A DNA stretch of 64,000 nucleotides, from NCBI RefSeq assembly GCF_041080795.1, contig NZ_CP129674.1:2108001-2172000 (forward strand). Direction: 5' to 3'. A program made the translations under genes and the position numbers. Below are positions 10,379-19,232 of this stretch, one piece after another. The stretch is from Bifidobacterium sp. WK041_4_12 (GTDB taxonomy: Bacteria > Actinomycetota > Actinomycetes > Actinomycetales > Bifidobacteriaceae). Under the pieces are notes generated by a model. The model saw only the letters and a program-made list of their open reading frames with translations. It ran no database searches and was not told the origin of the DNA. Each line of letters opens with the position of its first letter. The stretch's first letter is position 1.

Positions 10379-12127
10379 TCAGTGCTTGATCGCTACCTTC
10401 CACTGCTGCGCGTCTGTTCCATTGCCGGAATATATGGAAAGCTGCTTCGATGCGGCAACAATTCCAGCCGCAACGTCAATGTACTTCCCCGAATTGAGAT
10501 TGTAGAAAGATACATACCCATTGCCCGCATCTCGAAGGAACCAGCGTTGTGCCTGAGTTCCGTTGGAACTGTATTGTTGCAGGATGGAATTATCGGCCAC
10601 TGCTCCGGCGGCGATCTCGACGTTCAAGGAAGAGTGTTGATTCACGATTTCATATACACCATTCGAAACCTGGTGCAACAGGAATTGCTGGGCGGGCGTT
10701 CCGTTCACCGTGTACAGTTGCAGCGCCGCACCACTCGACAGTGAAGCCGCTCGAATATCGAACACGTAATTGGCATTCAGCTTCGAGGCGATGGTGACTG
10801 GCGTGCTCTCAGGCAGGGAGCTCACCGAAGTGATCAGCACCCGCTGCGCGTTGGTCGCGTTGGGGGTATAGATGCCGAGTGCCGTTCCATCCGCCACTTG
10901 TGCGGCACTCACGTCCAACACATAGTTGCCCAAGGCTGACTGCAGATAGTACGAACTGTCGTCAGCCTTGCGCAGATACCACTGCTGTGCGAGCGTGGCA
11001 TTCGCGGCATGTTGGATGATGGGCGTGCTGTTAGCCGTCTGCGCATACCTGACGTCAAGCACCAAGCCAGAATTCGCATTGGTGATGGTATAGCTTCCGT
11101 TGCCGTTCTTGCGGAAATCATACTGCTGGGCCAAGGTTCTGTTGCCCTGATAAAGCTGAATGGCAGTACCGCTCTTCTTGTTGGCCGCCGGGACGTCCAT
11201 GCCGAAATCATAGTTGAGTTTGGATGATATGTAGTATCTTCCGTTTGGGATGCTGACGGCAGGAAGCGCCGTCGTGTCCAATGCCGGAGTGCTGGGAGCG
11301 GGGATGGCGGATGTGGGGTCACCAAACCAGTCACTGTAGTAAAGATAGAAATTGCGGTTGCCATATGATGAGCAGCTGTCGCCTGTGCCATATCCCGCAT
11401 TGAGCGCTGCCTGGTTGGGGCGATAGGGCGTGTAGTCATACAGACCGGCGGTCGCCTGATTCTTGATTGCCACGACTGAACTGCCACATGACGAATTTGG
11501 ACTCCAATCTATGCGGTTGTTACCGATTTGGAAGTTATAGTCGTATGGCCTTATCTTGTACATTTTATATTGGCGCGCAGCGTTATACACCTGGTTGAAG
11601 AAACCGTAATACCGTGCGTCACATTGAGCAGTGTCCGGACAGCCATATCCCATCGCAGTTTTATAACGCCACGGACTTGGCCAGGAATGGGTGACGAGAC
11701 CATTTTCCTTTTGCAACAGAACCAGCAGAACCTGTTGGCTCACCCCACAGCTGCGTGCGACGCCATCAATGATCTGTGCGGCTGTTTGGGTTTTGCCGCC
11801 GGTATATCCAGCACAATATGCGTCTTGAGATTCGGCGGTTGTCTTACCGGAATAGTCCTTCAGACACACAATCGTTGAAGGTGCCGAATCCCATTCGGGA
11901 TGGCATGTAGGAACCTGTTTGTTGAGGAAAGCCTGTATTTGTGCGGTTGTCATTGCCTGTGAATCATAAAATCGGGCATCCGAAATGATGTAGCCTGCGT
12001 TGAAATGGTTGGCATCAGCAGCAGAAGCCTGCTCAGCTGAGGAAAAGACCAAAGCAATGCTCATAACGCACAGCGCCGCGATGACGGCGCATATTTTTTT
12101 CATGATATGAAGATGTTCTCTATACAT
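10379..12127 (-). CDS. Secreted ricin-type lectin / hemagglutinin-like protein
   Basis: A 582-residue exported protein. Residues 9-36 form a signal peptide (KKICAVIAALCVMSIALVF, cleavage near ASAADA). An N-terminal domain of about 230 residues contains SDARFYDSQAMT and VLLVLLQKENGLV, a pattern seen in actinobacterial secreted hemagglutinins with a lysozyme/transglycosylase-like helix and a candidate catalytic Glu. The C-terminal half has six QxW-type repeats (AQQYDF, AQQWYL, AQRVLI, AQQFLL, AQRWFL, AQQWKV), enough for two beta-trefoil carbohydrate-binding domains. It probably binds surface or host glycans. It ends flush with the glycan locus but is likely monocistronic. Catalytic activity is inference. 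Confidence 0.8.
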   Translation of the reverse strand: MYREHLHIMKKICAVIAALCVMSIALVFSSAEQASAADANHFNAGYIISDARFYDSQAMTTAQIQAFLNKQVPTCHPEWDSAPSTIVCLKDYSGKTTAESQDAYCAGYTGGKTQTAAQIIDGVARSCGVSQQVLLVLLQKENGLVTHSWPSPWRYKTAMGYGCPDTAQCDARYYGFFNQVYNAARQYKMYKIRPYDYNFQIGNNRIDWSPNSSCGSSVVAIKNQATAGLYDYTPYRPNQAALNAGYGTGDSCSSYGNRNFYLYYSDWFGDPTSAIPAPSTPALDTTALPAVSIPNGRYYISSKLNYDFGMDVPAANKKSGTAIQLYQGNRTLAQQYDFRKNGNGSYTITNANSGLVLDVRYAQTANSTPIIQHAANATLAQQWYLRKADDSSYYLQSALGNYVLDVSAAQVADGTALGIYTPNATNAQRVLITSVSSLPESTPVTIASKLNANYVFDIRAASLSSGAALQLYTVNGTPAQQFLLHQVSNGVYEIVNQHSSLNVEIAAGAVADNSILQQYSSNGTQAQRWFLRDAGNGYVSFYNLNSGKYIDVAAGIVAASKQLSIYSGNGTDAQQWKVAIKH

Positions 12128-12208
12128 TATCTGGCATACCTTCTCCGGATTGCAAAGTGCGTGATAACTAACTGTAATGCATGTCGGCCAATATACCGGT
12201 TGATATTG

Positions 12209-12877
12209 TTAATCAACGTCAACCGTCGCCTCAGTTGAAGTGCCCGATGCCTGTGAGGAAGTGTATGACAGGCGTATCTGCCATGAGCCGACAGAAAGTT
12301 TGTTCCTAGGAATGGTCATTCTCGCACAGGATGTTGTTGTCGCATTGGCAATCGATGTAGTTGAGGTAGACACCGTTGCGGATCCCCGCGATGCCGTAAG
12401 CGTGCACGTTCCTCCCGGACCTATGAGATTGGTGACCCCGCCTGTCGCTGATATTCCCGCTTCATTGGCATCCCACCAATTTAATTCGACCTGGGCGGCG
12501 ATTTTCCCATCGTTGACATTCGTTGAGTTGGTGTATTGCTGGGTATCTCTGGCAACGCCATCATTCATTTGATTGGCATCATTTGACTGTTTGCCGGATG
12601 ACGAGTCGCCCGTTGCAGCATCACCATTCGTCTGGCCATTGGCATGGTGCGAGTTCTGGGTTGTTGCACCGCTCGAATCTCCATGGTTCTTCGCGGCATC
12701 TGAACCATGAGCGGTGGACCTTGCACTGGAAGAACCAGCAGCAGCCTGAGTGCTGGCAATCATCTCAGCCTGGGTCGTGCTCCACGACTGCTCGGCCCAT
12801 ACTAGCAAGCCAGCAAGAATCAAGACGCCAAGAATCGCTGCAACGCCGACAAGAACTTTCTGTTTTCTATGCCCCAT
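12209..12877 (-). CDS. Membrane-anchored low-complexity surface protein
   Basis: A 222-residue protein with a basic N-terminus (MGHRKQK), one strong helix (residues 8-27), then about 90 residues rich in Ser, Thr, Asn, Gly, His and Gln, and a more ordered C-terminal part with two cysteines (GTCTLTA and TTSCARM) that could form a disulfide in an Ig-like or carbohydrate-binding fold. It is probably tethered outside the cell. I recognise no family. It lies between the lectin gene and a glycosyltransferase gene, both on the same strand. Confidence 0.65.
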   Translation of the reverse strand: MGHRKQKVLVGVAAILGVLILAGLLVWAEQSWSTTQAEMIASTQAAAGSSSARSTAHGSDAAKNHGDSSGATTQNSHHANGQTNGDAATGDSSSGKQSNDANQMNDGVARDTQQYTNSTNVNDGKIAAQVELNWWDANEAGISATGGVTNLIGPGGTCTLTASRGSATVSTSTTSIANATTTSCARMTIPRNKLSVGSWQIRLSYTSSQASGTSTEATVDVD

Positions 12878-13005
12878 GCCTTCAATCCATCAGCTCGATC
12901 AACATCAGTGCACTTCGTTCCATGCAATATCCTACATTTCATGGAACATGCGAAATATGTGACGTACCTTAGTGCCATCACGCTCAGATGACTGCAAGTA
13001 CCACC

Positions 13006-13950
13006 TTACAATTTCTTATCATAATGATGCAGTTTTTCAACAATGTTGCTGTCTACTATAAACTTTTTTCTGTCCTGTTCAGCAATGACATCAAGGACAA
13101 TACCTGTCATGATGAGCAGCAGTCCCAGGATCACCAGCAGAACGCACACAATGAGGGTCGGGAATCTGGGGACCAAAGCCGTTTTCCAGAACTCAATGAC
13201 GATAGGTATTGATAGGACACCTCCCAGCAGACCAAATGCCAGACCAGTACATCCAAAGAATGGGAGCGGCTTATATTCACGGATCATATGGAAGATGGTT
13301 GACAGGACCCTGATACCGTCACCAATGGTATCGAGCTTGCTTTCGGAACCTTCCGGACGATCCCGGTATTGAATCGGCACTTCACATATGCGAACATTCT
13401 TGTCGAGCGAATGGATGGTCATCTCGGTTTCAATCTCGAAACCCTTGGACAGACATGGGTATGTTTTCACGAAGCGGTTTGAGAAGGCACGATACCCCGT
13501 CATAATGTCTTGAATATGCGATCCGAACAAGGTATTGATTGAGGAGCGAACGAGCTTATTACCAAACCCATGGAAAGCCCGCTTGTTTTCCTGGAAATAC
13601 GTCGAGCTCAAACGGTCGCCAATAACCATGTCGTAGCCGGCAACAACCTTGTCAATCAAAGACTTCGCAGCCTCTGCCGGATAGGTGTCATCGCCATCAA
13701 CCATGACATATGCGTCAGCTTCAATCTCGTTGAACATTGCGCGAACGACATTGCCTTTGCCCTGCCGCGGCTCGCAGCGTACTATCGCCCCATTGCGCTT
13801 CGCTATGTCGGCGGTGTCATCGGTGGAATTGTTGTCATAGACATAGATTGCCGCATCAGGAAGACTGCTCTTGAAATCCTTGATTACTTTGCCAATCGTG
13901 ATTTCCTCGTTATAGCAAGGGATAAGCACAGCAACTGTTGGATTAGCCAT
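13006..13950 (-). CDS. GT2 glycosyltransferase, polyprenyl-phosphate sugar type
   Basis: A 314-residue DPM1-like enzyme: VAVLIPCYNEEITIGK at the start, YDNNSTDDTA, the metal-binding MVDGDDTYPAEAA motif, MTGYRAFSNRF and an FEIETEMTIHSL block, then two C-terminal helices (about residues 230-290). The family transfers a hexose from a nucleotide sugar to undecaprenyl phosphate, feeding GT-C enzymes on the outer face such as the large membrane proteins in this locus. It is close in type to the 5.4-kb GT2 gene but not a recent copy of it. Confidence 0.88.
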   Translation of the reverse strand: MANPTVAVLIPCYNEEITIGKVIKDFKSSLPDAAIYVYDNNSTDDTADIAKRNGAIVRCEPRQGKGNVVRAMFNEIEADAYVMVDGDDTYPAEAAKSLIDKVVAGYDMVIGDRLSSTYFQENKRAFHGFGNKLVRSSINTLFGSHIQDIMTGYRAFSNRFVKTYPCLSKGFEIETEMTIHSLDKNVRICEVPIQYRDRPEGSESKLDTIGDGIRVLSTIFHMIREYKPLPFFGCTGLAFGLLGGVLSIPIVIEFWKTALVPRFPTLIVCVLLVILGLLLIMTGIVLDVIAEQDRKKFIVDSNIVEKLHHYDKKL

Positions 13951-14101
13951 TATTTTGTACTCTCTCTTCTGTTTCTTCGACTCTCAAGACCTATGCAAGA
14001 CTATGATAGTTGTGCTCATGAACCAGCGCATCACCAGAAATGCGTACAGCTTACACACGTGCAATCTTCAGTTATGCTTTCCTTCTGCCGACCCGCAACG
14101 A

Positions 14102-15346
14102 CTAGTCCCGCTTGAACAAATCGCGCGAGAACACCTTGCCGCTCACATCATCGAGATCACGATTCCAACGGTTGGCAACGATCACATCGCTTCGACGCTT
14201 GAAATCTTCCAGGTCATGAGTGACCTCACTGCCGAAGAATTCGGGATCATTCATGGTCGGTTCGTATACGACAACAGTAATGCCGCGAGCCTTGATTCGC
14301 TTCATCACACCCTGGACTGCTGACTGGCGGAAGTTGTCTGACCCCGATTTCATGGTGAGTCGATAAATGCCCACGGTTGGATTATCAATCTCACTGATGC
14401 GCCGCTCAATCTCAGTGGCGATAAAGTCCTTGCGTGTCCGGTTCGCGTTCACGATCCCTGAGATGAGATTCTGAGGAACCTGATCGTAGTTCGCCAGCAG
14501 CTGCTTGGTATCCTTTGGCAGACAGTATCCGCCGTATCCGAAGCTTGGATTGTTATAATCCGCACGAATTCGCGGATCCAGGCACACACCATCGATGATT
14601 TCCTGCGTTCGCAATTCTCTGGTTTCAGCATAGGTATCAAGCTCGTTGAAGAAGGCTACGCGCAACGCCAGATAGGTGTTGGCAAATAATTTGACGGCCT
14701 CAGCCTCTGTCAATCCGACAATGAGACGAGGAATTCCAGTGCCTCCATCAGCATTTATACGTTTCATCTCCCCTTCGGCTGCACCCTGAACCAGCAGATC
14801 GGCAAAGACTTCAGCAGCATGGTGAGCCTCAGCATCATCTTCCGGAGCGCCGACAACAATGCGTGACGGGTGGAGGTTGTCATACAGGGCGTGACCTTCG
14901 CGCAAAAACTCTGGCGAGAACAGCAGACGCTCATCTTGCAATTTCCCACGCAAATCGCTCGTATATCCAACTGGAATCGTTGATTTAATGACAATCCAAG
15001 CAGTGGGGTTGACTTCACGAATCGCCGCAATTGCAGCCTCAACACTGGACGTGTCAAAATAATTCTTGTGCGGATCATAGTTCGTGGGTGTGGCAACAAC
15101 GGCATAGTCGGCACCAATATAGGCTTGCCGCGGATCAAGTGTCGCCTGAAAATTCAGCGGACGGGCTCCTGAAACATTGCCCTCAAGAAACTCCGTGATC
15201 TCCTTATCTACGATGGGACTTTTCCCTTCATTGAGGGTCTCAACCTTTTCAGGGACGATGTCAAGCGCATGCACCTCATTGTGCTGCGACAGCAGTAACG
15301 CCACTGAAAGTCCCACATATCCGGTTCCTGCAACAGCAATCTTCAT
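14102..15346 (-). CDS. ugd: UDP-glucose 6-dehydrogenase
   Basis: NAD-dependent oxidation of UDP-glucose to UDP-glucuronate, a precursor for acidic surface polysaccharides. The N-terminal Rossmann motif is AGTGYVGLSVALLLSQ; then ATPTNYDPHKNYFDTSSV, SPEFLREGHALYDNLHPSR, KLFANTYLALRVAFFNELD and the catalytic cysteine in FGYGGYCLPKDTKQLL. The protein follows the short enterobacterial-type Ugd almost motif by motif. A frame open to 15490 exists, but the family N-terminus (MKIAVAGTG) fixes the start at 15346. It closes the glycan locus next to tRNA-Ser. Confidence 0.95.
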   Translation of the reverse strand: MKIAVAGTGYVGLSVALLLSQHNEVHALDIVPEKVETLNEGKSPIVDKEITEFLEGNVSGARPLNFQATLDPRQAYIGADYAVVATPTNYDPHKNYFDTSSVEAAIAAIREVNPTAWIVIKSTIPVGYTSDLRGKLQDERLLFSPEFLREGHALYDNLHPSRIVVGAPEDDAEAHHAAEVFADLLVQGAAEGEMKRINADGGTGIPRLIVGLTEAEAVKLFANTYLALRVAFFNELDTYAETRELRTQEIIDGVCLDPRIRADYNNPSFGYGGYCLPKDTKQLLANYDQVPQNLISGIVNANRTRKDFIATEIERRISEIDNPTVGIYRLTMKSGSDNFRQSAVQGVMKRIKARGITVVVYEPTMNDPEFFGSEVTHDLEDFKRRSDVIVANRWNRDLDDVSGKVFSRDLFKRD

Positions 15347-15560
15347 CAACGACCCACTTTCAGAATTCGGGAAAAACTCAACTCCTGCAATAGTAGTCTG
15401 CTGGAAACAAATGTCACAATTGTCGGAATATGCGATACTGACGGGTTTTATCGCGCTGCACAGGACTGACACTTCCCATGGATTGACCATTCATCCACAT
15501 CTTGTGTTATCGTTTTCAGGTTGCATAAATATCGGTTACATTCGACCGATGTGGCTGCAT

Positions 15561-15645
15561 GGAGGATTCGCCTAGTGGTCTATGGCGCACGCTTGGAAAG
15601 CGTGTTGGTGTAACAGCCTCACGAGTTCGAATCTCGTATCCTCCG
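15561..15645 (+). tRNA. tRNA-Ser (anticodon GGA)
   Basis: An 85-nt cloverleaf: acceptor arms GGAGGAT and ATCCTCC, anticodon stem CACGC/GCGTG enclosing the loop TTGGAAA with anticodon GGA, a long variable arm typical of tRNA-Ser, and a T-loop GTTCGAATC. The discriminator base is G and the CCA end is not encoded. The 3' end is the attachment site of the neighbouring integrated element, whose left core overlaps the acceptor stem. Confidence 0.95.
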
Positions 15646-15646
15646 C
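15633..15646 (+). repeat. attL core, 14-bp direct repeat
   Basis: CTCGTATCCTCCGC forms the 3' acceptor part of tRNA-Ser and recurs exactly at 24083-24096. Inserting at a tRNA 3' end while restoring the tRNA is the usual habit of tyrosine-integrase elements. The repeat could be slightly longer if mismatches are allowed, but flanking bases differ on both sides. Confidence 0.8.
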
Positions 15647-15653
15647 GATTAGA

Positions 15654-15699
15654 CCCCAGAAACGTTGGAAAATCAACGATTCTGGGGGTTCTCATTTTT
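15654..15699 (+). terminator. Hairpin terminator after tRNA-Ser (element side)
   Basis: An imperfect 14-bp stem beginning CCCCAGAA and closing TTCTGGGG around GAAAAT is followed by GTTCTCATTTTT. It stands 8 bases after the tRNA and inside the element, so it likely replaces the native terminator displaced to 24101. Confidence 0.75.
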
Positions 15700-15702
15700 C
15701 CT

Positions 15703-15727
15703 ATAGAGTCGCCACATAGGGTCGCCA
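15703..15727 (+). repeat. 25-bp left arm repeat (integrase arm-site candidate)
   Basis: The 25 bases contain two direct GTCGCCA units 13 bases apart. The same 25 bases with a single mismatch (one G/A difference) occur in the same orientation at 24012-24036. Paired repeats just inside both ends fit arm-type binding sites for the integrase N-terminal domain or a xis protein. Confidence 0.65.
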
Positions 15728-15746
15728 CTGGAGATATGCTTATGGC

Positions 15747-17090
15747 ATGGCACAGCGCAGGAAAAAGGGCGAAGGGTCTCTCTACCAAACAATGCACCAC
15801 GACCGTGAGATGTAGTGCGCCGCATGGTGGCAAGACGGCAAAAAACACCGCACATACGGCATGACACCCACCGAAGCCCTTGACAAAAAGACCACTCTCA
15901 TCGCCAAAATCGCGCAGCCACAGGCACCCGCAAAACCAAGACGTAAAACCATCGGTACAGCGCAAAACCCAACCCTTGCACAGGTGATGGAAAAATGGCT
16001 TGCACATGATAAGCATCTGGGTGAAACTTCGCGCGGAAAATACCGCCGTAATCTCGAAAATCATATCTTCCCGTATATAGGAAAACTCCCCATACGAAAA
16101 ATCAAGAAAGAACAAATCCAGATTACATTTGACCGACTGGAAGCCAAAGAAATCGGAAACTCGGCAGAGTGGCACACATGGAAAACACTCAAAACATTAC
16201 TCAACTACGCCGAGAAAAATGACATCATCAAGACCAATCCAATGAAGGCGCTGGACGCGCCGACGCGAGAGAATCATATAGCCGTGCTCGATAATACTTT
16301 CATAGATGCGCACACGACCACGGTCATGGGCATCATCGCATGGATACGCGAAGACGAAAATCTGTGGCATCGCTACTATCCGCTCGTAATGGCTATGAAC
16401 TTGGGATTGCGCCGTGCCGAGGTGCTCGGTCTCACACGCGAAGTGCTCGACATCACAGAGCACAAGCTAACCGTCTCTGCTCAGCTCAAACTGCGCTCAG
16501 GCGGTGCATTCCTCACCGAGACCAAGACCGGACACAGCAGAGCCATACCGCTCCCCCACGAGCATTATGTGGCGCTGCATGATGCCTATGAAATCAGCGA
16601 AAAACAGAATGCGCCCAAAATCAATCTTGAAGACAGCAAAGGCAACATCATCACTCGATTACACTTACTATTCACACGCGAAGATAAAAAATCCTACACA
16701 TACAACGACTTGCGCAAAATCTGGGACAGCATACAGGTGGCATATGCACGACATATCAGCGGCGATCCAGAAAAAGAACTCAGCAAGGAGGAGCACATAC
16801 GATTGCATGGCAATCGCCATATAGCCGCGTCAATCCTCGCCAACCAAAATATTAGTCTCCAGATGATTCAAGCCATCCTCGGTCATCTCACCCCCGCAAT
16901 GACAGCGCATTACTCACATGTGATGAATAGTGCTATGAAAAAGACGGCAAAAATCTGGGGTGAAGCAACCGAGGACGAAACCCGTGTTGTGGGTGCAGTA
17001 TATGGAGAACTCGCCAAAGCCAATGCCTTATATCCGCCCGCTGATAGTGCTGATGACTCGGAGAGCCATCAGCCAACGCCCGAGGATTGA
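15747..17090 (+). pseudogene. int: Tyrosine integrase with in-frame amber codon
   Basis: The reading frame begins MAQRRKKGEGSLYQTMHHDREM, the usual arm-binding N-terminus of actinobacterial integrases, meets TAG at 15813-15815, and then continues in the same frame with CAAWWQDGKKHRTYG into an open 409-codon stretch (from an ATG at 15861). The remainder has the SAM-like core-binding domain (TLAQVMEKWLAHDK) and the catalytic domain with LGLRRAEVLGL, HGNRHIAASIL and a LGHLTPAMTAHYSH tail carrying the tyrosine. TAG is probably a mutated TGG. A product starting internally would lack most of the arm-binding domain. Whether it still recombines is unknown. Confidence 0.85.
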
Positions 17091-17215
17091 ATACAACATA
17101 TATTTTCTTTTAAGTGGAACAGCGCAGTTCCATGGCAACACTCACGGTTCCCGCACCCGTGTACAGGCGAAATCGTGCCCAAAATCACCCCAAAATCGCC
17201 TTTTGTTAGATAGAT

Positions 17216-17243
17216 GATATGGATGAGGTTCCTCACCCATATC
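17216..17243 (+). promoter_or_regulatory. Inverted repeat upstream of RHH gene, candidate operator
   Basis: GATATGGATGAG and CTCACCCATATC form a 12-bp inverted repeat with one mismatch and a 4-base spacer, ending 18 bases before the RHH regulator start. The position suggests autoregulation by that protein. No direct evidence. Confidence 0.45.
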
Positions 17244-17261
17244 ACATAAGGAGAAAGAAGG

Positions 17262-17633
17262 ATGACAGATACAGAAACAGTCGATATCAGACTGGAAATC
17301 ACTCGTGAGGCAAGACAGCATCTCAGGGTCATGAGCGCAGAGACAGGCGCGACCATGAGCGGGATTGTAGAGGATTTAATAGAAAACTATTGGGAGCAGA
17401 GCGGACACACCGCCCAATACTCAGCACGCTATGCAGGCACACACGCATACAAGACCCACGCCGAGGAACGTCGTGAACTCATCATCAAAATGCACCACGG
17501 CGGCATGAGTGCAGACGAGATATGGGGCAACCTACGCCGCCACCTGAGAACCACACGCAGCGGAGTAGAGCATATCATCAGTGATGATGAAGCCGACCTC
17601 GTGGAGCAGATGCGCAAGGGGGCACAATCATGA
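17262..17633 (+). CDS. Ribbon-helix-helix regulator
   Basis: A 123-residue protein whose first 45 residues (ETVDIRLEITREARQHLR, then SAETGATMSGIVEDLIENY) have the beta-strand plus two-helix pattern of MetJ/Arc DNA-binding proteins, as found in plasmid copy control, partition and relaxosome accessory proteins. The C-terminal part is charged, with no family I recognise. The ATG follows AAGGAGA. Its stop overlaps the next ATG (ATGA), suggesting translational coupling with the small exported-protein gene. Confidence 0.7.
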   Translation: MTDTETVDIRLEITREARQHLRVMSAETGATMSGIVEDLIENYWEQSGHTAQYSARYAGTHAYKTHAEERRELIIKMHHGGMSADEIWGNLRRHLRTTRSGVEHIISDDEADLVEQMRKGAQS

Positions 17634-18094
17634 AGCCAAAAATCATTACACTCATATCAGCCCTCGCTATCATCATCGCCACACTCGGTGTATACACGGT
17701 ACACACCCTCAGCGCAGCAGCAGCCACAGGCACCACACGCGCATACGCGGTCATGATGCATGACATGACCTCAGAGCAGGAGATGACCGCTGCATACTCA
17801 TGAGAGCCAAAAACTACAGGTGGGTGGCAGACTTACGATCGCAGCATGATATGGACATCATCGCCCGCCAAAAGCGGGGACACACTCAGTCTGAGTGTGA
17901 GTGCAGTGCTTGCAGGAGGAGCCACCAGCCTACATGCGGTCAAAGTCTCTGGACTCTCACACGCGGTCATCAGCGGTGGGAATGTGAGCGGTGTGTACAC
18001 AGGCGGTGCAGTGGTCATCACACTCAACAATGGCAGCACCCTCACCATCACACCCGGCTCACAAACTGTGCACCTCACCGTGAAGGAGGCATGA
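17630..18094 (+). pseudogene. Small exported protein interrupted by opal codon
   Basis: The frame opens with MKPKIITLISALAIIIATLG, a signal peptide or anchor, runs 57 codons to TGA at 17801-17803, and then continues without another stop for 97 codons in the same frame (EPKTTGGWQTYDRS onwards) to 18094. The second half is beta-rich, with LSLSVSAVLAGGATS and STLTITPGSQTVHL. An ATG at 17846 could start the second half alone, but it has no ribosome-binding site. I read it as one roughly 154-residue secreted protein broken by a nonsense mutation; two separate small genes are less likely. Function unknown; pilin-like or adhesin-like roles are speculation. Confidence 0.55.
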
Positions 18095-18098
18095 CATC

Positions 18099-18356
18099 AT
18101 GCACGAAAAAATAACACAAGCAAAGCTCAAAGCAAGAACACTCGGAGTGGATGAGGATTTGCTCACTGCAGTTGAGCAGACCTACGGCGCAAAAACTATC
18201 GAAGAGTATGTGCACAACTGGGAGGTCTCAACATACCTCACGCTCACTGACTATTTAGAAGACCTCATGATGCCACTCGACGGCATCATAGGGCTACACG
18301 ATGAATCACAACTACAACAGGAGAAAGGGAATGACAACAGCAACAACAATCAATGA
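18099..18356 (+). CDS. Small hypothetical protein
   Basis: An 85-residue hydrophilic protein, mostly helical (ITQAKLKARTLGVDEDLLTAVEQ), starting after a strong GGAGG. Its last 20 residues, rich in Gln and Asn, are encoded within the start of the next gene, which overlaps by 26 bases in another frame. I recognise no family. The context is a run of small element genes. Confidence 0.6.
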   Translation: MHEKITQAKLKARTLGVDEDLLTAVEQTYGAKTIEEYVHNWEVSTYLTLTDYLEDLMMPLDGIIGLHDESQLQQEKGNDNSNNNQ

Positions 18357-18615
18357 CATCACGACATCTGCATACATAGCAGACCTCACGGGAGTGTGGA
18401 GCACCCTCGTGCAACACTACATCGGGCCGGCCATCACAATCATCACAGGATTCTTTGCCGTCATGTACCTCGTGAAAAATCAAATAAGACCAATGCTCGT
18501 GTTCCTCGCTCTCGCCGCCATCGTGGCAGTGGTGGTGTATGCAGCGCCAGCACTACTCGGCCAAAACTCGACGTTGGTGAAGAACGGGGCTGAGATAGCG
18601 AAGCAAATCAATTAA
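18331..18615 (+). CDS. Small two-helix membrane protein (VirB2/pilin-like size)
   Basis: A 94-residue protein with two hydrophobic helices (GPAITIITGFFAVMYLV and MLVFLALAAIVAVVVYAA) separated by a short basic loop, and a hydrophilic tail. The layout resembles VirB2/TrbC-type conjugative pilins and small membrane proteins of actinobacterial conjugation modules, but also inovirus coat-like proteins; no motif decides. The ATG at 18331 follows GGAGAAAGGG; an in-frame ATG at 18301 is less likely. No VirB4-like, coupling-protein or Zot-like ATPase is present in the element. Confidence 0.6.
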   Translation: MTTATTINDITTSAYIADLTGVWSTLVQHYIGPAITIITGFFAVMYLVKNQIRPMLVFLALAAIVAVVVYAAPALLGQNSTLVKNGAEIAKQIN

Positions 18616-18628
18616 GGGGGTGTGCATC

Positions 18629-18865
18629 ATGAACGGTTTTCACTATGCAACAGAACTCTATGGGGTGTATGGACAGGCTGCAGTTAATAATGCATTCCAA
18701 CGATGCATAGCATGTGCAGGTCAGACATACAGCATGTATGATGCTACCGGTCGCAGGATAGGTGCAGGCAGACAATCGCCATCACCCACCACCACCGCCA
18801 TACCTGAGCGCAACTGGAGCATTTTCATCGAAAACGTCAGGATGATATCAGGCCACCACAGGTAG
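18629..18865 (+). CDS. Small hypothetical protein
   Basis: A 78-residue protein starting at an ATG behind GGGGGT. It has three cysteines early (CIAC pair included), aromatic residues, and a Pro/Thr stretch. No family recognised. It is the last of the run of small genes and is followed 24 bases later by a perfect hairpin, so the run from 17262 is probably one transcript. Confidence 0.5.
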   Translation: MNGFHYATELYGVYGQAAVNNAFQRCIACAGQTYSMYDATGRRIGAGRQSPSPTTTAIPERNWSIFIENVRMISGHHR

Positions 18866-18889
18866 CAAGGTCGGTGATATGTACCGGTG

Positions 18890-18918
18890 ATACCCACACG
18901 CAAAATGCGTGTGGGTAT
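18890..18918 (+). terminator. Perfect 12-bp hairpin after small-gene run
   Basis: ATACCCACACGC and GCGTGTGGGTAT form a perfect 12-bp stem around AAAAT. It is not followed by a clear T-run, so it may be a weak terminator or processing site ending the transcript of the small genes. Confidence 0.55.
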
Positions 18919-18922
18919 TTCT

Positions 18923-19138
18923 ATGAAAAAAGAAAAAATAAGAAAGACCAAGCGCCGCCGCAACTCAAACCGCAGCGGCTTACTATCACCACTCAAACAG
19001 TGTGTTATTGGGCGAGCGAGTATATCTTGGGAGGCTTTGCCGACACGCCCCAATGTAAGCATGATTATCTATCTGATATCTTGCTCATTGTTTTTATTAC
19101 TGTTTTTGTGTGTGGCTCTCGAACCCACCACGGCATAA
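18923..19138 (+). CDS. Possible small membrane protein
   Basis: A 71-codon frame starting MKKEKIRKTKRRR and ending with one strong hydrophobic stretch (IIYLISCSLFLLLFLCVAL). It has no ribosome-binding site and sits right after the hairpin. It could be non-coding. The rest of the interval 18866-19298 holds this frame, the hairpin and the stem-loop at 19233, and I see no other gene there. Confidence 0.3.
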   Translation: MKKEKIRKTKRRRNSNRSGLLSPLKQCVIGRASISWEALPTRPNVSMIIYLISCSLFLLLFLCVALEPTTA

Positions 19139-19232
19139 GGCACGGCACTGCTGTAGCGCCCTGGGCAACGCCGTGAGCAGCGTCCCCACTACTCCGACGG
19201 TGGGTTTGGCGTTGAGACTGACGGTTAAACCG

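Noticed and set aside
17800..18114. 104-codon frame rich in His, Cys, Arg and Gln
   Set aside because: It is the off-frame shadow of the beta-rich exported-protein frame ending at 18094; composition is unlike a real protein.
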